From contig WFMF01000681.1 in the NCBI GenBank assembly GCA_011033025.1, forward strand, positions 1 through 64,000: a stretch of DNA of 64,000 bases, in the 5' to 3' direction. Both the position numbers and the translations under genes were made by a program. The stretch is from Beroe forskalii (Eukaryota > Ctenophora > Nuda > Beroida > Beroidae). Of this stretch, positions 33,901 to 44,700 are shown in pieces (position 1 is the stretch's first letter; each line of letters opens with the position of its first letter). The notes beneath the pieces are model-generated. The model searched no databases. It saw nothing but the letters and a program-made list of their open reading frames with translations, and was not told the DNA's origin.

Positions 33901-36900
33901 GGCGATCCTGTCGATCAGAAAAACGCTAGGCACACCATTAAATAGTAGCACTCAAATTAAGGTAGTAGTTATTGTCCATTTAAAAAAACTCAAATGAAAG
34001 AATTAAATAGTTACATGGAAACTTTGAGACGTAAGGATGGAAGAAAGTTGCTAAGCATGTTGAAGGCACTATTTCGCTGCATTTGATGGTAATCAGAACG
34101 GGTCTAAACCCCATTGCAATATATAAATACGATTAAAGGGGAAGGATAATGGGAATTAGGAGAATTTTAGACCCGGTTTTAGAGAGCAGTCCATGTTTCT
34201 GTCAGGCAACATATAGTGCAGGATTATAAGTGTCTAAGTCGGGGAAATTGCTGCTAAGTGGTCCCCCTCTTTAATAAGGGGAAAGGTGGCTGCCTGACGG
34301 AGGAAGCAGTTTAATACCGGTGGGTGGATATAACAGGGAGCTATTACAATTAGGCTCATCCTTGAGTGGGAAGAGCTGGACTGGCATCTGGAAGGAACAA
34401 CGAATTTTATACAATATGGGGATGTCAGACATAGGTCAGTCAACTACAAAGTACAAAAAAGACCGTATAACGGTATATTTTACAAAATATAGTTCGAGCA
34501 TGAATGTTTCTGACCTCATAGATTCAGGTAAATAGAGCGTATAGCTCTATACATGCATGGTACACTGGTATATTAACCTAGAGACCTAGGATGCAATATA
34601 ACCTGTGGTGGGTATTTAGAGAAAGTCATTAATAGTAGTCAGACAATGAACTGAGAGTCGCACGTCCCTGCTAAACTGCGACGCAAGGTATATGTGTGTG
34701 TGCCAGCTATTTGCTGCATTATTACACGATGCTGAAATTAAAGCTGGTAGTCACCACCAGCTCTGAAGTTTCACAGTAATGAATGAATGTTTGGGTGTCA
34801 ATGGGATTGGTGTCGGTTTGAAAGCCTGGCACACAGGGCCCATTACAGCAATCACTGCAATATCATCATTATCGAAGCTTCAAGGGGTCAAAAGCAAAAG
34901 GTAGTCTATCAATGACGTCGGATGAAGAAGTAGAACTAGCGTTTCTGGTTAATCATTGAAAAGTTTAGTGAGGGATCGTTCAAATGGCGTCATCAATTTC
35001 TAGCCGTTGTCAAAACTACTCAGTACTCCCTCTTCCGCAATCATGTTGTCAATCATAGTTGCACAATGAAATGCAGCTTAACCATTGAAAACCCTCTTTT
35101 TACCATTGATGTCTGTGAACGATCCCCTAACGAACCAACAGTAGCTGTGTAACGTTAAACGTGAAATCTTTCTCGAAGATTTAAAAGAAAAAAGGCTCAA
35201 AAGACTTGTTTTTTGTTGTTGTTGTATGGTATACAATGGTAGAAACAAATTCATTGTTATGTGAGTTACGTCACGAAAAGAACAGCTATTTAAAGAATAA
35301 GATTGTCTCATGGCATTGTTTTAAGACAGCAGATGCTGTGGTAGTGTGGTGACGTAATGAGCAACTTAGTCTAGTCAGTTAAAGCAAAAAAAGGGCCGAG
35401 GTCTGCAACGTCTTGAAACAAAATAATGACCGGTTCAGAGATGTTGTTTTAGGCCTCTAGATTGAAAATCCGGAGAGACCCAATTTTGTTAGGTGGTGGA
35501 ACATGGCGCAATTGCGCCATTTTGGCGCCATGGCGCCGAAAATACTAACTTTTGATAGGAAGGTCGTAGAGATTCCATTTTTAGCTTAAAAGAACCGCAA
35601 TGGCCATGTTTATATACGACTTGCTAACAAACACATGCCCTAAAACGCTCACAAACCGAGTTATGGGCGAAAAACTGTTTTTAGCCCATACACGGGCTTG
35701 AAATCGGCGATTTTCTTAACTCGGGTCAGGAAGGTCGTAGAAACTCCATTTTTAGCTTAAAAGAATCGCAATGGCCATGTTTATATACGACTTGTTAATC
35801 AACATATGTCCTTAAACGCTCACAAACCGAGTTATGGGCGAAAAACTGTTTTTAGCCCATATGCGGGCTTGAAATCGGCGATTTTCTTAACTCGGGTCAA
35901 GAAGGTCGTAGAAACCACATTTTTAGCTTAAAAGAATCGCAATGGCCATGTTTATATACGACTTGTTAACAAACATATGCCCTAAAACGCTCACAAACCG
36001 AGTTATGGGCGAAAACTGTTTTAGCCCATACGCGGGCTTGAAATCGGCGATTTTCTTAACTCGGGTCAGGAAGGTCGTAGAAACTCCATTTTTAGCTTAA
36101 AAGAATCGCAATGGCCATGTTTATATACGACTTGTTAATCAACATATGTCCTTAAACGCTCAGAAACCGAGTAATGAGCAAAAAACTGCTTTTTGCCCAC
36201 ACCCAGGCTTGAAATCATCATCAAAAAGTAACAATGTGTAAAGGGATATTTTGAGGGTTCAAACAATTTTCTAATATCAGGGAAGTCATAAACTTGAAGT
36301 ATTTTAAAATGATGTAAAGTAAATATTGAATCATGCATATATTGACACATGGAAAAAGTCACTAGGAGGGAATGTCACTGTCCCAATTTACTTTTTTTTG
36401 ATTTAGGGACTATCATTTGAGACATTTGGGACAAAGAAAAAAGTGGGAAAAATAAGTGATTTTCAAATTTGTCCCTGTTTTATCATTCAAATCATTTCTG
36501 ACTATTTCTGTCAGAAATTTATTTTTATGGTACTATACCATGGTAAATTGAGCGATCTGTTTTGGCCCAGTAGCACGTGCCAGTATTGCGCCAGTAGCAC
36601 GCCAGTAGCATGCCAGTAGCACTTCAGTATCACGCCAGTATTGCGCCAATCAAAACTTACTTAAAAGCCAGGACACCAGTAACACGCCAGTATATGATCT
36701 GATACTGGAGTGCTACTGGCATGCTCCTAGCGTGATACTAGTGTGATACTGGAACGATGCTGGTGTGAGGTAGGCATGATACTGGTGCAAAACTGGCGTG
36801 GAGCTGGCGTGATACAGGTGTGATACTGGCCTATACGGATTGCTCAATTTACCTAAACCATACTACTATAGTACTATTCTAGTATTCTACTATACTAGGT

Positions 36901-39900
36901 AAGTAGGTAAATAAGTCACTTCAACTGATATTTTAACGTTAAAGCAGCTGTTTTTGCAGTGGAACTGCCATCTTTCTCATATCATATGTTGTGAGGAAAA
37001 TAATGCTAAAATGCTGCTCACAAACACAACCATTTGAGTCCCATTTATCTCAGTCCATAATGTCATATTCCTCCAAAATGTCACATTTGTACCAAATTTC
37101 AAATTTGTCCCAATTGTCCCAAATGTCACATTTGTCCCAAATGTCACATTTTTCCTTGTCCCAATTCATTTTTGGAGACCCATTTTGTTCTGTTTCATGT
37201 GTCCCAAATGTCCCAATTGTCCCATTTTTACCAGTTGCAAGTCACTTTTTGAGTCCCAATTGTCCCATTTTCTCTGTCCCGTTTTCTCTGTCCCAATTGT
37301 CCCATTTGTCCCAAATGTCTCATTTGTCCCAAATGTCCCTGTCCCAATCCACTTTTTTTGAGTTAGGGACAATTGGGACAGTGGCACCCCCCCACTATAA
37401 TGATATGTTACTACATAATCTGTATCTAAGAATGATAAGTGTCCTCGCACTCCATCCATAGAATGCTAAGCTGTCGATATGTTGCACTTTCCTTTGCAGC
37501 CACATCTGAGTAAACACACCTTGCCAGACTTTGCACAGGAACATGTTTCACATTTGGCTGACCGACACTTGCAGCACTTTATCAGGTCATTCAGGAGGTT
37601 ACAGGTGACCTCTGACCCTTCTGTCCATGTGGCGGTGATGGAACCCTCAGAGATGCTCCATCCCATTTCAGCAAGGTTTGGGCAATCGTTTTGAGATAAC
37701 GTGTTTCCCCATACCCAACCAGCTTGGTAACATGCTCGAAGAACATGGAGCCTTAAGCTGCTAGTTGTGGGAGGTAGTTCCCTCAGATCATCAGTTGTCA
37801 TCGTCAGAAACTTTTCAAGGCGGAGATGACCCAGCTCCGAAACAGATGAGGATCCATAGAAGAAGCACACAAACCTTTCAATGAGCGGCAGACATCTGGA
37901 AATTGTCTCCATGGTAAGTTGCCATGACAATTGTTGGAAACAAATTGTCAAATCTTCTTGTTCAGGGAACGATGCCCATGAGCCCATGATTTGTCCTTTA
38001 TTGTGTCTGAAAAAGGATGCAGTGGAATCACAGCCACTGAGGGCATGGAAAAACAATAAGAGCCGATTGTCTGCTTCTTCTATGGATCCTCATCTGTCCC
38101 AAAGCTAGGTCATCTCCGCCTTGATAAGTTTCTGACGATGACAACTGATGATCTGAGGGAACTACCTCCCACAACTAGCAGCTTAAGGCTCCATGTTCTT
38201 CGAGCATGTTACCAAGCTGGTTGGGTATGGGGAAACACGTTATCTCAAAACGATTGCCCAAACCTTGCTGAAATGGGATGGAGCATCTCCGAGGGTTCCA
38301 TCACCGCCACATGGACAGAAGGGTCAGAGGTAACCTGTAACCTCTTGAATGACCTGATAAAGTGCTGCAAGTGTCGGTCAGCCAAATGTGAAACATGTTC
38401 CTGTGCAAAGTCTGGCAAGGTGTGTTTACTCAGATGTGGCTGCAAAGGAAAGTGCAACATATCGACAGCTTAGCATTCTATGGATGGAGTGCGAGGACAC
38501 TTATCATTCTTAGATACAGATTATGTAGTAACTTTTTCCATGTGTCAATATAAGCATGCTTCAATATTTACTTTACATCATTTTCAAATACTTCAAGTTT
38601 ATGACTTCCCTGATATTAGAAAATTGTTTGAACCCTCCAAATATCCCTTTACACATTATTACTTTTTTGATGATGATTTCAAAAAGCAAGCCTGGGTGTT
38701 TAAGGGCAAAATAAACATGCAGTTTTTTGCTCATTACTCGGTTTGTGAGCGTTTAAGGACATATGTTGATTAACAAGTCGTATATAAACATGGTCATTCC
38801 GATTCTTTTAAGCTAAAAGTGGGGTTTCTACGACCTTCCTGACCCGAGTTAAGAAAATCGCCGATTTCAAGCCCGCGTATGGGCTAAAAACAGTTTTTCG
38901 CCCATAACTCGGTTTGTGAGCGTTTCAGGGCATATGTTTATTAACAAGTCGTATATAAACATGGTCATTGCGGTTCTTTTAAGCTAAAGATGGAGTCTCT
39001 ACGACCTTCCTATCAAAAGTTAGTATTTTCGGCGCCATGGCGCCAAAATGGCGCAATTGCGCCATGTTCCACCACCTAACAAAATTGGGTCTCTCCGGAT
39101 TTTCAATCAGGAGGCCTAAAACAACATCTCTGAACCGGTCATTATTTTGTTTCAAGACGTTGCAGACCTCAGCCCTTAACTGACTAGACTAACTTGATGA
39201 GGGCATTATGTTACCTACTCTAGAAAACAATAGCCAGTGCTGCTCTTTAAACAAAATCATAAGAAATAAGAGGTTGGGTTGAATAAGGACGAAAGCTTTG
39301 CTAGGCAACATGCGGAAATCCATAACAGCCATTACCTCTGAATATCCAGATTTCGAAGTGCCCTTTCCGAAGCAAATTTGAGTGAAAAACGGACTTAAGT
39401 CAAAATTTTAGTGCAAAGTTGCAATCTTTTTCCACAAACATCGGTAAACGTAAAGACATGCCCTATGCTTCAGAGAGAATGTTGCAATGTCAGAGGACAA
39501 TGATTAAGCATAAAGGACTTGGTATTCTCGATAAGGAATCAGAATGACTTACAACAAGAATTGCGCCTGCAGGCTTAATTCTTCAATTCTTGTTTGTGGG
39601 ATGTACCCGTATGCAGGCGCTTAATTTCCCTCCCCGGCGGTGCTTGATGTAACCTTAGCATCATTCTACAACAGGCACTCCTAGTAGGAGTATAAATATT
39701 GCGCCCAGGCTGCGCGCAACCACCGAGAACATGCCTTGGCACGTGCCATTTCTTCTGAAATTCTTGCGCGCGCGTTCTTACGTACCAAGTTGTTGTAATC
39801 AGTTCGTTGTAGATTTCGCGCCATTTCGTTGAATTGGTTTACGTTTCGCATCAGATTGTGTAACCGTTTGTTCACGCGCTGTATTTTCTTGACTGTTGAT

Positions 39901-41798
39901 GTCACTTTTCATCTGATCTTCAAAATTTCAAATTTCATGCTTTCTGTTTCAATGCTGTCACTCGTTCCGAAAAGAATCATTCGTCTTTCACAAATCACAT
40001 CGACCCACCGTATTCAGTATACAGTCGAATAGTGATACAGTTTGGTACTAAAACTAATACAGAACCGAAGTCTTATCATATCTTATCCCTCAATCCATAG
40101 CCCAACTTACTCCTAAGATTTTAAGTCACGAATTCTTCAACAGCCTTTCAATTTAGAATTTATCATAATTTTAGAGAATTTGAGCATTTTCCACAGATAG
40201 ACCAAGTCAGACTTTAGTTTTGACAAACGACAGCCAATGATTATAAAATTCGTGATTTTGAAGATGTGATAAGGGGACGGACGGAAGGACGGACGGACGG
40301 ACGGACGGAGGGAGGGACATTTTCGCGACTGATATTATAAAGGAGCAATCCGGGCACTTTCCAGAAATTACAGTATTTCTATTGCAAATCTGAACCTGCT
40401 ATACACATATCCTATTTCTAACCTTCCCAAACCACGATCTCTGCCAACCCTCTCATTTGCCTTTTTGTATTCACAAAAAGGCCAATGGGGAGGGAAAAAT
40501 GGAAATGCGACATTATAAAACTCGCATGGAGAGTGAGACAAGGAGGAAGGATGAAATTCTTTAACTTTTACTAAATACCCTCGAATTTAAATCTGCGACA
40601 TGATAATTGATGAAGCTATACTCGGCGCAATAAGCATTGGCCGATAACATGGCGTCTTTAAAAACTTCGAACCAATCAACTGATGCAGCATCGGAAGCAC
40701 CCATTTCACTTAGCTTGAGAGTCAATAAATTATCTAATTCCATCTAAAGACAAAGAAAAGCCTATAAAAGTGTCTGAACAACCAGAAAGAAAGTATGGTC
40801 GCTCCAAGGGTCGCAACTAGGTGAGAAGTCTCATTATACCACCACACAGTTGTAACCCATTAACAACTGCTGCCAACGCTCACAATGACACGCGTGTCGT
40901 ATAAATACCATGAATTGGTAGTTTAAACACAGTTATTAGAGTGAGCACGTGCCGGGGGTAATACGATGTGAATGTTACCGGGTATCCGGTGTCACACAAC
41001 GAATAAGAGATATTGCAGTATAACAAGAATAAGTGTGCGAGGGGGTAGGGGTCCGAGGGGGTAGGGGTGAGAGGGGGAGTGAGGGTAAAAGGGGGAGTAG
41101 GGGTGAAAGGGGAGTGAGGGTGAAAGGAGGAGTAGGGGCGAGGGGGAGACCGGGGTAGCTGACTAAGACCTGAGTACGTGAGAAGTGCAAGAAGGAGTAG
41201 AGGAGGCAGAGGAGTAGAGGTGAGTTGTCAGGCGTTGCCTGACCCCCTCGCGCGCGCGAAATAAATAAATTTTAAATTTTAAATAATGGGTCTGACGACG
41301 TCAGACAAGAGGTGAGGGGAGTTGGAGTGAGAGGGGGGAAGGGGTCTGAGGTGAGTAGAGGTGAGTGGGGAATTAACAGGGGCACTAGGGGTGAAGGGGT
41401 CACGAATGAGTCAGTTTTTGGGTGGAGTAAAGGCAATAAGTGACATTCTCCTCCCCTCTCACCTGGAATAACGAGATAGCGAGTATCTTGAGCTCCAATG
41501 AGCGCTGTACAACTCTGTGTCACACCCACTGTCCCCTGGGCACCCTCACTCCTCTTCCCTTCTCCCCTCGTCCCCTCAACCACCATCTGCTCAACTTCGT
41601 CAGAATGCCGGGATTTCTTGGATTTCTTCTTCAGGTGTAGCCGGGGTGACCGGAGGATCTTCTGTTTAAAGACACGTGTCATTTTGTTATCATCCAGCAT
41701 CATGTGGAGCTGACTATTGTTTTCGGAGTTGTTGTTGACTGTAGAGTGTAGTTTTTGCGGAATTTTCTTGACTGTTCCTCTTTTCCTTAGGCCATGCC
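27740..41798 (-). CDS. Unrecognised multi-exon gene, 5' end not found
   Basis: Seven exons on the - strand: 41798-41463, 32702-32601, 30329-30136, 30014-29855, 28577-28463, 28290-28170 and 27975-27740 (stop TAG). All have AG/GT borders and all but one junction match in phase, giving about 420 residues. I do not recognise the family. Visible features: a basic N-terminal part (LHLKKKSKKSRHSDEVEQM), a Gln run (QQQQQ), a hydrophobic then helical middle (STLPVPLSLALGITSL, DYHSSQEFLTFLTT), a probable coiled coil (LIAQLTELVEENTQMLRVV), a helical acidic segment (MCERAKEYANQLILAE), and a basic Ser/Thr-rich tail. It looks like a soluble helical adaptor or nuclear protein, but no function is assigned. 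The 8.8-kb first intron holds transposon copy C. The 30136/30014 junction is out of phase by one base (see findings). Confidence 0.7.
28170..28290 (-). CDS. Unrecognised gene, exon f
   Basis: Acceptor TATCTTGCAG|ATGAAT, donor AAACTGG|GTAACT. 40 codons: MNRTLSWMSMLVRYHTWGAS, then DDIQYHSDDDIISRHRKL. Phase 0 in, 1 out. Confidence 0.78.
28463..28577 (-). CDS. Unrecognised gene, exon e
   Basis: Acceptor TTCGCTAG|AGATAC, donor ATAGCT|GTGAGT. 38 codons: DTVGEMCERAKEYANQLILA, then ESDLDTNTAPEMKSDLIA. Strongly helical and acidic. Phase 2 in, 0 out. Confidence 0.8.
28927..29854. repeat. Minisatellite copied from a splice-donor region
   Basis: About 24 units of ~36 bp (some extended to ~54 bp by CAGTGCTACAGTGG). 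On the - strand the unit is AGCAACCAC(T)CTACAAGAACACAG|GTACACAT. The first unit is the exon d end and its donor. Most units preserve the GT, so the array is a row of cryptic 5' splice sites. Open frames on the + strand are repeat artefacts. Confidence 0.9.
29855..30014 (-). CDS. Unrecognised gene, exon d (coiled coil)
   Basis: Acceptor TATAATCAG|CTGTGATG, donor GAACACAG|GTACAC. Encodes VMSDNPLIAQLTELVEENTQ, MLRVVTNTQEYNPSSEIDD and NIATTLQEH. The last ~26 bases of the exon and its donor are one unit of the following minisatellite. Phase 2 out matches exon e exactly. Confidence 0.75.
30136..30329 (-). CDS. Unrecognised gene, exon c
   Basis: Acceptor CCTCCCCCAG|GAGACAG and donor AAGGAG|GTTTTA (weak). 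Encodes DSNLVSTLPVPLSLALGITS, then DYHSSQEFLTFLTTSARDVEEA and TALTQIKE. The bases just inside and outside its acceptor are repeated four times in the adjacent minisatellite. Confidence 0.8.
30340..30700. repeat. Minisatellite copied from a splice-acceptor region
   Basis: Four complete units of 70-80 bp plus partial ones. Each contains CAGATTGCTGTCTCCTGG followed by TGTGGGGGAGGGGTTAT, i.e. on the - strand a C-rich tract, CCAG, and the first 14 exon c bases GAGACAGCAATCTG, followed by a TTATTATTATCACTTA linker. Confidence 0.9.
30700..32411. other. Intron with diverged repeats
   Basis: Contains a CCCGCCCTGGCCAGGGCGG palindrome (30955-30973) and a pair of ~155-bp tandem units (31890-32215) with TTTCAGCACGTGAGTTCACG, GTAGAAATTAGGGGATTTGA and GATATTCACACGGGATTTTC. 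No coding signal. Confidence 0.5.
32412..32554. mobile_element. 143-bp foldback MITE with ~50-bp arms
   Basis: ACCACCAAAACCGTTGGACG continues through GGTTGGTCTAGTAACCCCCC, and the same sequence returns in reverse complement at 32510-32554 around a ~40-base loop. GTAACCCCCCGCGG also occurs at 30971-30984, suggesting a relative there. Located in an intron of the - strand gene. Confidence 0.8.
32601..32702 (-). CDS. Unrecognised gene, exon b (Gln run)
   Basis: Acceptor CCCTCTAG|ATGCGA, donor AAAGAC|GTGAGT. 33 codons reading KMLASRSAEDLTSIHHK, five Gln, then PKLPEHSSKR. Phase 1 in and out, compatible with both neighbours. A minisatellite starts 12 bases beyond its acceptor side. Confidence 0.7.
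32715..33100. repeat. Minisatellite with GTTACCATGG core next to an exon
   Basis: Irregular units containing GTTACCATGGNTA(C/T)GA, AGGGGATGACAACAGATAAG and GGGATGTTGCTTTGG. The array starts 12 bases outside the acceptor of exon b (32702). The ACCATGGT core is the same as in the SoxE intron array at 56.2 kb. Confidence 0.75.
33100..35362. other. Intron, nothing recognised
   Basis: Part of the large first intron of the - strand gene. Several frames of about 60-75 codons on either strand have no family resemblance and no good splice borders. Confidence 0.45.
36365..37394. mobile_element. Nested GGGACA-rich element in copy C
   Basis: Runs from GGAGGGAATGTCACTGTCCC to TTGGGACAGTGGCACCCCCC, followed by CTATA, the complement of the TATAG duplication seen in A and B; on the left only CTA remains. 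Carries the CCAGTAGCACGCCAGTA arrays (36565-36830) and the GTCCCAATTGTCCC arrays (37060-37380). Confidence 0.75.
37466..38056 (-). pseudogene. PIN-like/CXC protein, 3' portion, left arm of copy C
   Basis: Uninterrupted 196-codon frame from MFFHALSGCDSTASFF through the CXC cysteine cluster to the stop. It is one of only two unbroken copies in the window. It still lacks the upstream half with VDSD, so it is not a full gene. Confidence 0.75.
38060..38473 (+). pseudogene. PIN-like/CXC protein, right arm of copy C (shorter)
   Basis: The right arm starts only at the YGSSS segment (TCTATGGATCCTCATCTG), directly after a half-copy of the central hairpin, and continues to the CXC cluster and stop at 38473. 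Compared with the left arm about 330 bases are missing, so this palindrome is asymmetric. Confidence 0.75.
39681..39905 (-). other. Possible small basic ORF, unconfirmed
   Basis: A 74-codon frame, strongly helical and Arg/Asn-rich (TVKKIQRVNKRLHNLMRN, RARISEEMARAKACSRWLRA). It opens with GTG rather than ATG, so it would need an upstream exon. The amino-acid pattern looks non-random, but no family is recognised. It may be an exon of another gene on this strand or a relic. Confidence 0.25.
40561..40743 (-). other. Possible small ORF or exon, unconfirmed
   Basis: A 60-codon ATG frame (MELDNLLTLKLSEMGASDAA, SVDWFEVFKDAMLSANAYCA) preceded by a good acceptor-like sequence TTTGTCTTTAG|ATGG. Its amphipathic helical pattern is protein-like. 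Same strand as, and possibly related to, the frame at 39681-39905. Not recognised. Confidence 0.3.
41463..41798 (-). CDS. Unrecognised gene, exon a (basic region)
   Basis: Acceptor TTCCCCAG|GGCATGG, donor ATTCCAG|GTGAGA. 111 codons, phase 1 in and out. Contains Asn/Ser-rich NNNSENNS, a Lys/Arg cluster and a Gly/Glu-rich segment, ending CTALIGAQDTRYLVIP. The first codon is split, so at least one more 5' exon must exist. Confidence 0.65.
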
Positions 41799-44700
41799 CT
41801 GGGGAATAGAGAATTCTGTTAGAATTAATACAAATCGGCCAATATTATTATTTGTTGCCAAACGGTATAAACCCTTGCGCAATTAATGGTATGAACTCTG
41901 CGAGCCTGTGTTTATTAATGAGAAGGATCTTTCGGACAACGCCCTTGAGTTTATCAATTGTGGCATCAAATATAGAAATATTAGCTAACATACTTCGTCT
42001 TTAGATGGTAAATAAAAGAAATTATAAAGGGGCATTACCTTATATGCAAAATACTTTTTTTAATAATTTTATGTTGTTGCTATGTGACTAAAAAGTTCAT
42101 TAGCGCCAAGTCTCATCAACACATTTATTCAAATTCCGGCTTTCTGGTGATGGTCAATAACGAATAGCAGTGAAGTGCAGTCGCACCAGCAAACACCACT
42201 ACAAACTTACACAAATAGCCTCATGAGATAACATACAAATAACAGACGAGAAAAGCTCAATATAATAACATGAAAAACGTCACAACGCGCTACTACAAGA
42301 ATATATCAAAACATCTGAGATCAGTAAACAAAGCCGGCTGCTGCCCCTGTATAAAGTCTACAACACCAGCACAAGCTACATCTCGCTACAACGAATATGA
42401 CCGCCTCAGCACGTCAGTAGAATATTATGCCCAAGGCACGTTGCCCGGCACTGTATGAACCACTAAAAGCAGCAGGGCACTCACTACTCACAATGGAGTG
42501 AATGGGTCCTGTGACGTCAAATCTTCTGAATCGTGCATTGAATCAATCACAAAGCTCGCACGTGGTACGGAATTGAGGAATTGATCGCCAGTCATTATCG
42601 TCCAGGGCGAGGGGTTAATCTCTTAATCATGCCCTACTCACCATGTTTAGGCAATGGGCAGTGTATTTTTAAACCCTATACGCTCTGTTGTTGAGCTCAT
42701 AATAATTCATTGTGAACTATCAGGAAGTGCAATAACTTATTAGGTTGCTAGGAGTAGGAAGTAGGAACAGTGCGCAGCAACTTATAATTTTCATCAAATT
42801 AAATTCCCACACAGTCGTGCCAGTTATCAATTCATAATCAAAGATATTTCCTTGTGTTTGAAAAGTCTTTCCTTTCAACGCAACATTAGGTCAGTGCATA
42901 ATTAAGTTTAATTACTCGGCCTTAATACGATATGCACACTTGGGAACTCGGTCACTGATCGTGAGTAATATCACATCGTCGGAGGTGAAGGCCGAGATGA
43001 TAATTGAAGTTGATAAAGTACTTCATAATCAATCAAAAAAGAGAAATAAAATGCCGACTTCAGCGAACAAAGAGCAGCTTCTATTCGGCACGTTATTTTG
43101 TGCGATATGGCTTACAATTTATATGTTTCGATCGAACGGGAGACTTTAGGAACACACCCGATATTAAAAAGTAGGTAAGCAACTCTATTGCGTATCAGGA
43201 GAGCTTATAGGGAGGTGTCGTCAGAAACATAAGCTTCTTATTCTGAGACTTTCAATCTCCATCCCATTCACCAACACCACAACAAAACTCTGAGGCACAA
43301 AACAATGCGCTTCTTTCGTATATGCTTTGATCATCATCCATAGTCTGACCCAACACTCCTACAAAGCTACGTACGATCGAGCACTTCGCTAGGACTTAAA
43401 ACAAAGCGCAACTTTTAGTGCTATTAATTATTATTGTACTACGGGGCTACTATAAGGGGTGTTCTACCATGGAGCTACTTCAGTGATGTACCTTTACCTA
43501 CACAGTCTGTTATTGTTAAGGGCTGCGGAACACATTGAGCACTGTCAAGCGAGACAATGGGCGCTTTTAATAAAGAACTGATAATAATAATTGGTATCAT
43601 GACGAACTAATACTATAGACGACATGATAAAGAACTGATAATTGATAAAATGACGTACTAGATGACGTGACAGATCATTAATGAGTGACAACATGACGTG
43701 CTGAATGACACACTCAAGCATTGCGTAACGTATGGTAAATGACGCATACCCGCATTAAATCACACACTGAAACTCACTAAATCACGGTTAACTATGTGTG
43801 CAGCACTATATACAGTAACTATGTGCAGCATAGCGACACTGCATTGTAAAGAAGCCTCGCATTGCACCCGATACCACTGTCAAAAATCGCTGTCTAAAGC
43901 CACTGCTATTACTGGAGACGTCACTCGATTGCTACTCCAGATAATGAGTTTCAGACTATTCTGGGGGACCACGTCCTGCAAAATTATTGGCGTGATTATT
44001 GCCCAAAGTACGTATCGTACGACTTTATTGCTTTGCTAAAGTTGGAGGAAATTTGCGCGGTAAGATAGGAATGATATAGGTTGGAATAGACTTTTTAAAT
44101 TTCCATGCAAATTCTGGACAATTTTTGCATCGATTTTGGGTCCAGACTTGTGGAAATTTGACGCACATCAAATTCAACAGGAAGATGATCCTATTATGCG
44201 GAGAAAATGGACGATATGAAGATCAGCCAGTACACCAGACACGTGACACGCTTGTTAAATCACGTTCATGAGGTTCTGTGAAAGAGTACGTGTCTTGTCT
44301 TGGGTTGGTCGACACGAGCTTCAGTAAGCAACAGTACAAATAGTGGCATTGGTTACAACTTGGTGTCTGAAGTGTGCACGTGTTTCGGGAAGCTGATTGA
44401 GGATCAGACACGCATTAAATGAGGGGTGGGCTTATTAAAAAGAGGAGAACTGTTTACCTGTGGGTCCGTTCCGAAACTTTAGTACAATGCATAGTTAAGT
44501 AACTTTACATTTTGCATTTGCGAAACAAAACTTAGGTGTTTCCGAAAAACACCTTATAGTTGGAAAGTTGAAAGCGTTCAATGATACGTGAAAGTTCAAT
44601 ATCAGAAGCTCTCGAAAATCATGTGATTATCGTCGCCAGCTGAGCAGCTGAGTGACCGAGAGAAAGTACTCTCGCTAGTGGTCCATCCACCACTGCCAAC

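Larger units (their letters stand above)
35368..39190 (-). mobile_element. Palindromic composite transposon, copy C (opposite orientation)
   Basis: Exact 5-bp target duplication AACTT (35363-35367 and 39191-39195). The left end keeps the longer terminus AGTCTAGTCAGTTAAAGCAA. Four ~170-bp units lie on the left and two on the right. The nested GGGACA element is in the left arm, so the copy is flipped relative to A and B. The right arm has a small deletion where the nested element's target would be (GTAAC|TTTTTCC at about 38531). It sits inside an intron of the - strand gene. Confidence 0.87.
39196..41462. other. Intron with two weak small ORFs and simple repeats
   Basis: Apart from the small frames listed separately, it contains a (GGAC)n tract (40273-40317), a TTTTTGTATTCACAAAAA hairpin (about 40458), a G-rich GAGGGGGAGTAGGGGTGA array (41035-41215, with more to 41400; G-quadruplex-prone on the + strand), and a second copy (41225-41310) of the CAGGCGTTGCCTG/GACGACGTC dispersed repeat. 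Confidence 0.5.
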
